From NCBI GenBank assembly GCA_000708835.1, contig DF237095.1, positions 62,001 to 126,000 on the forward strand: DNA of 64,000 nt, read 5' to 3'. The position numbers and the translations under genes are program-made. The notes beneath the pieces are model-generated. The model was not told where the DNA came from and ran no database searches. It saw nothing but the letters and a program-made list of their open reading frames with translations. Each line of letters begins with the position of its first letter. Position 1 is the stretch's first letter. Of this stretch, positions 60,101 to 64,000 are shown piece after piece. The DNA comes from Klebsormidium nitens. Its lineage: Eukaryota; Streptophyta; Klebsormidiophyceae; Klebsormidiales; Klebsormidiaceae.

Positions 60101-63100
60101 CCTAAAACGATTCACCGCCCACTCTGCTCTTAACCGTTGTTTGAACCAAGACTTGACCCGCTTTTCCAGGGCTTGCGTCGCAGCATCATACCGTGCCACT
60201 GCTACTTCCTACATACAGGCGGGCATGTCACAGCAGCGAAGGACTTAATAGCCCCTCGCTATATCACGGCGCTATTTGATGATTAGTCTGTCACCCTACC
60301 CCAACTTACCCCTTCATTGACCAAAGCCAGAACCCACCTTTTTTCAGGGTTTGTAAGTCAACATCATGACGTGAACGTCGCCTTTTCTTACTACGGGCAG
60401 GCAGGCGTGTGACTTGTCAGGAACGGCGAAGAACTTCAGCACACCGAGGACGTTCAATAAAACTTTCCTAACCTGCTTTTCCTCAACCTTAACTTATATT
60501 GACAGAGCGTTAACCCTCTTTTTCAGGGCTTGTACCACCAACATTATGACGTGGACGTCGCTGCTGTTTCACTACGGGCAGGCAGATATGCTGGATGAGG
60601 CAGAGGCACTCACTTAATAAGCAGGACGTTGTATTAAGGTGAAATCACCCTGTAAGCCACTTTGAATTCCTTTTTCACTTGTCACTGACCAAAACGGTAC
60701 CCACCTGTTTTCAGGGCTTGTACCCCAACATCATGACCTGGACGTCGCTGCTGTTCCACTACGGGCAGTCGGGCATGCTGGAGGAGGCGAAGGACGTGCT
60801 CATACGTATGGAAGATGCGGGGTGCCGGCCCAACCAGGCCACCTACACGTCGCTCATCCAGGCCTTCATGAAGGCGATTCGGTAAGTCGCGGGTCCTAAG
60901 GAGTGTGTAGAGGTTGGTGTTCTGGGCTGCTGAGATTCATTAGGGGTCTGTCAGATCTGCTTCTTGGGCTCCTAAGGCAGTTGCACGATTGTGACTCGTG
61001 TACTCCAAACGCCAAGTACTAGGACGTACTCTCCCTTTTTGAGGCGATGGAGGAAAACTCTCCGCAGTCAAACAAGGTTGCGTGCCTGCGCGTGCTGCGG
61101 GCGCTGGTGGCGCATCAGAAGTCCCAGAATCTCAATACCTGACACCATCTGGGTATTCTACCAACCATTCCTCTAAAATAGGACGTGGTCTCGGTCTACG
61201 AAGTCATGAACGAGGACGCAGTCCGGCCGGACGAAGTTGCGCAGCTTCGCGCGTCGCGCCCGCTGGTGATCATTGGCGCATCAGAACCTCCAATAGCTGA
61301 CCCTCAGAACGTCACGGATCAAATCATTGGATCAAGTCCTCGCAGGTACGAGGACGTGCTCACAGTCTTCGAGGCCATGAAGGAAGGGCTCGGTGCAACT
61401 AGACCAGGTCGCGTATTTGTGCGTGTGCACTCGTTGACTGACATCGGCCCTACGGAAGTCCCAAAATTGATACCCCTAGACCCTCTCTATTAAGTTTTCG
61501 GAACCATTCTTTCCAGGTACGAAGACGTGCTCATCGTCTTTGAAGCCATGAAGGAAGACTCGGGTCCAACTTGACGAAGTAGCGTACCTGTGCGTGCTGC
61601 GGCCCATCAAAAAAATGAAACCGCAATACCCCCACATTTTTCCATTAACCTTGTAACGCATCCTCTCAGGTACGAGGACGTGCTCACCGTTTTCGAGGCC
61701 ATGAAGGAAGACGCACTTCAGCCAGACGAGGTGGCTTACCTGTGCGCGCTGCGCGCGCTGGTCGACAGCGGCGTGTCAGATCATGAAGGATACGCCCAGA
61801 TCCTCTCATCTATTTTTTACGCCTTTTCTCAGGTACGAGGACGTGCTCACCATTTCCGAGGCGATAAAAGAAGACGCAGTTCAGCCGGACGAAGTAGTTT
61901 ACCTAGGCGGCTACACCTCCTGGTGATTGCCAGCGCACAAGAAGTCCCCAGACTATGGGATTCTTCAACTCTTGCTAATCAGCCTCTGGACGCTTCCTTG
62001 CAGGTACGAAGACGTGCTCACCGTTTTCGAAGCCATGAAGGAAGATTCGGTGCAGCCAGACGAGGTGGCCTACCTGTGCGTGCTGCGCGCATTGGTCGAT
62101 AGTGGCGCCCCAGAACAGGTGCCCCGCGTGTATGAGGAGCTGCTGAAAGCGCGCATCACGCCGGGGGCCAAAGTGGAGCTCGTGCGGACCGAGGCTTACT
62201 TCAAGATGGTAAGATCGAGAAGAATCTGGTTTTGTGAGGGAGGAAAGCCTTGTCCGAGTCTTTGTGGGATGGAGATGCTCGATCAAATATGAGAACGGAA
62301 GTTTAAAGTGACGCTTGTGCGCCGCGACTCCTATTGTATGATAGTCGGGTTTAAGCGATGCAGAAAGAGCTTGTGGTGCCTTGGAAAGAGCGGTCGGGAG
62401 CCCTCCGGTTTTGTGAGATGCGGACTGTCTGCTTCGATGTGGGATTCATAAGAGGGGTCGAAGACCACGTTTACTTGAAGCAGTGGGTTCCCATTGCACC
62501 CTCAAATCACGTCAGCGATGCCTCAGTCAATAACTACACCAGTTTCATTATTTTCATTGGTATCTTGATTGAGATCATATCAAGATAGACATAACACCAG
62601 GTTCCTGACTTCTACGGTGGCGCCCTGTGCGAAAGCAACTGAAGAAAGTCTGCTAAAAGTGTTCTCGGGGTTTTAATCATTGTTCTGTTCAGATCTGATT
62701 TGGAAACAAATATGGACAAATTCCCTCGACATGGCCCCCAAGTGAGACAGCTTGCAGGCGTGAGTGCGACAGTCGCTGCGTGTAGAACCAAATTTCGACT
62801 TTCACCTGGCACTTTTGCAGAACCAAGTTGAGGAGGCGAAGGCCATCTTCGCCGCGATCCCCGCCCCGACAAGATCGCCTGCGACCACTTCATCAAAGTG
62901 GGGCGTGCAGCAGAACAAGCCATTGAAGACATGAAAATGTGCCTTGAACATTTCTGACCTTGTTTTTTTGGCATTCTTGGCAGAACCAAGTCGGAGAGGC
63001 AAAGGCTTTCTTCGCCGCAGTTCCCGCCCCCGGCAAGATTGCCTACGACCACTTAACCGAAGTGGGGCGTGCAGCATAACAAGCCGTAGAAGACATGAAA

Positions 63101-63393
63101 ATGTATCTAAAGCATTTCTGACCTGTTTTCTGGCATCTTTGCAGAACCAAGTCGACGAGGCGAAGGCCATCTTCGCTGCGATCCCCGCCCCCGACAAGAT
63201 TGCCTACGACCAGTTCATCAACCTGCTAGCCAAAGTGGGGCGTGCGGCAGACGCATACCTAGCGCTCGAAGACATGAAAACGAAGGGAATCGAGGTGTCG
63301 CACTACGCGTACTCGGGGGTCATTTTGGCCTACTGCAACGGGGGGGGGGACGACGGGGTGCTGCGCAAGGAGCGGATCCTGGAGTTTTTGCAG
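54135..63393 (+). CDS. Pentatricopeptide repeat (PPR) protein, P class, organelle-targeted (3' end beyond window)
   Basis: Eight exons join in frame: 54135-55322, 56123-56356, 57249-57551, 58789-59016, 59442-59666, 60715-60881, 62004-62208 and 63145-63393, giving about 930 residues before the window ends. Exon 1 encodes an Arg/Ser/Ala-rich presequence (MAGTCLLCSLAAGKQALARF) and an acidic, low-complexity region. Later exons give typical P-class PPR motifs: NTFTYNVVMQIYTRQGKIEK, DRVTYSMLISGCG, DLPVYNALIDTLGKAGM, NIVTYTSLIDSYSRRGRWED, NIMTWTSLLFHYGQSGMLEE, NQATYTSLIQAF and DKIAYDQFINLLAKVGRA. Such proteins bind organelle RNA and guide its maturation or stability. No DYW or E domain is seen so far. 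Most introns contain arrays of decayed exon-edge copies. An in-frame GTGAGT at 55041 may be an alternative donor. Confidence 0.9.
56450..56500 (+). repeat. Decayed copy of PPR exon 2 tail and donor
   Basis: The exon ends GGAGCAGCGGAGGTGGCGGC, then GCTTGTTGCAG and GTAGGG at 56356. About 137 bp downstream, TTGGAGCGGCGGAGGTGGCG, then GCTGTTGGTGCG and GTTAGG near 56493 is a clear relic. Confidence 0.78.
57571..58788 (+). repeat. Eight intronic copies of the PPR exon 4 head, upstream of the intact exon
   Basis: The intact exon starts at 58789 (ELYRQMLAEGIDPDRVTYSM). Copies of its first 70-90 bp start at about 57571, 57705, 57845, 57987, 58149, 58320, 58474 and 58625. Steps are 134, 140, 142, 162, 171, 154, 151 and 164 bp. 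Most keep a CAG acceptor and readable peptides such as LYGQMLAEGIDPDRMTHSML or LYQQMLEKSIDPDRLTYSML, but none continues into the exon body and donor. Older copies tend to be those farther upstream. This is the largest such array in the window. Confidence 0.93.
59085..59395 (+). repeat. Two decayed copies downstream of PPR exon 4, the second a chimera
   Basis: Copy 1 (about 59085-59198) repeats the exon tail (DLSVYNVLIDTLGNAGTCDE-like) and ends in CGAG and GTAAGC, 182 bp after the true donor at 59017. Copy 2 (about 59268-59395) starts like exon 4 (CTCGACTTGCCCGTCTATGA) but continues like the head of exon 5 (NLTYMALINFYSR), so it fuses pieces of two neighbouring exons. Confidence 0.75.
59733..59985 (+). 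repeat. Two decayed copies of PPR exon 5 tail and donor
   Basis: The true exon ends at 59666 (VIDEMKAA, GTAAGC). Relics with GGCGTTGCGAAGCTGATGGA end near 59819, and with CGCATATGGCGTAGCAAAAG near 59979. The last still has GATGAAGGCAGCG followed by GTAAGC. Spacing is about 152 and 161 bp. Confidence 0.82.
60170..60714 (+). repeat. Three intronic copies of the PPR exon 6 head
   Basis: The intact exon starts at 60715 (GLYPNIMTWTSLLFHYGQSG). Copies start at 60170, 60348 and 60527, each after a T-rich tract and CAG, with steps of 178, 179 and 188 bp. Similarity to the intact head rises towards it. The 60527 copy still reads MTWTSLLFHYGQADMLDEAE. Confidence 0.9.
61016..62003 (+). repeat. Six intronic copies of the PPR exon 7 head
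   Basis: The intact exon starts at 62004 (YEDVLTVFEAMKEDSVQPDE). Copies start at about 61016, 61178, 61346, 61517, 61670 and 61833, with steps of 162, 168, 171, 153, 163 and 171 bp. The 61670 copy keeps an open frame (YEDVLTVFEAMKEDALQPDE) and LRALVDSG but has no matching donor. Others carry indels or stops. Confidence 0.93.
62821..63144 (+). repeat. Two intronic copies of the PPR exon 8 head
   Basis: The intact exon starts at 63145 (NQVDEAKAIFAAIPAPDKIA). Copies start at 62821 and 62984, both after TTGCAG or TGGCAG, with steps of 163 and 161 bp. They keep AACCAAGT and the GCCATCTTCGCCGCG-type core, then end with stop-containing remnants. Confidence 0.9.
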
Positions 63394-64000
63394 GTAGGGG
63401 CGCGCTAGGTGTGTGTTTGTGACTGGAGGGTTGAGTTTTATGAGTTCGATGGAGACTTTGTACGGGTCTCTTAAGCTTCCGGTTTGTCGGCTGGACCAAA
63501 GCAGTGCGGAGTCGACGGATCTCGGAAGCGGCAGGGGTTGGCCGATGATTTGTGGTTTGGATCTTAACGTGGCAATACCATTGATTCACGATGCTTCCTG
63601 GCGACGCCTCGGTCTCAATTGGTTTTGATGCATCTGTTACAAGAACTTATAAGGTTTACTCTTGTTCCTCCTGCTAAGTAGATATCATCATCAATGGAGA
63701 ATCAGCGCTCTTGAGTGAACCTGACCAGCAACGCTGACGCGTATATTCCGAGGGTACTGGAGCTTTTTGATTCCAAAGTCGGAATATGACTTGAACGTCG
63801 GCGAGGCGGTTTGTCAACTTGAAAAGATTGCCCTTTGTAAGAGTTACCCATTGCAAAGCAAATGGAGCGTGCCATACACTGCAACTTGACCTACGTACCT
63901 CTCTTTGAGCAACCTCCTTCGCGTTAGGGACTCCCTGAATAAGATTCTGCCCACCTTTACGTTGTAGGAGATTCGCGATCTAGGAATCGGTTGAGCGCCG
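63394..64000. other. PPR intron and window end
   Basis: After the GTAGGG donor at 63394 no further exon is clear. A TTGTAG acceptor-like site lies near 63968, but the frame after it closes quickly. The gene should continue beyond 64000. Confidence 0.45.

Noticed and set aside
57571-62003. Regularly spaced repeats resembling a CRISPR-like or satellite array
   Set aside because: The repeats are exon-head copies with splice acceptors, different in each intron, and the spacers are decayed exon and intron sequence. They are not unique spacers, and the genome is eukaryotic.

Overview
This is nuclear DNA from a plant-lineage eukaryote. I infer a streptophyte green alga (a Klebsormidium-like charophyte would fit), because the gene set is plant-like: a RAD4/XPC with the plant-type C-terminus, a plant Raf-like group-C kinase and a transit-peptide-bearing PPR protein. 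The genes are rich in spliceosomal introns, the exons are GC-rich, and the genome is fairly compact. I saw no bacterial features, tRNA, rRNA or CRISPR. The species is not proven from the sequence.

Region 1 (1-24.9 kb) holds four loci for modular, secreted, Thr/Pro-rich proteins. Locus A (622-4165) and locus D (18504-24844) alternate two recurring modules: module C, with an N-x-C-x-SP and FWR core and an N-L-L-L-x-N-T end, and module D, with LPG-x-PGF-x-TF followed by a Thr-Pro linker. Loci B (6622-9650) and C (12116-15381) are paralogues inside a tandem segmental duplication with a period near 5.46 kb. Each has a signal-peptide exon, a Pro/Thr linker with a Cys-containing module, a second module and a low-complexity tail. 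Locus D ends in a 14-cysteine domain. A 719-bp non-autonomous DNA transposon with 39-bp perfect inverted ends and a 7-bp target duplication lies at 16318-17036.

Region 2 (26.1-54 kb) holds conserved genes: RAD4/XPC (minus, 26140-32879 plus probable 5' exons to 34515), TEL2/TELO2 (plus, 34851-41695, head-to-head with RAD4), a CBC1/CBC2-like Raf-group protein kinase (minus, 42952-47370) and an OTUD6-type deubiquitinase (minus, 49363-51982).

Region 3 (54.1-64 kb) is a long PPR gene on the plus strand that runs off the window.

The most unusual signal is shared by unrelated genes. Introns of RAD4, TEL2, the kinase and above all the PPR gene contain tandem, mostly decayed copies of one splice-junction segment of the neighbouring exon (intron end plus exon head, or exon tail plus intron start). 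Spacing is mostly 135-185 bp (about 210-220 bp in one array). Acceptor-side copies lie upstream of the intact exon and donor-side copies lie downstream, so the intact exon sits at the end that still connects to the exon body. Up to nine copies occur per junction. This looks like a ratchet that lengthens introns by nucleosome-sized tandem duplication.
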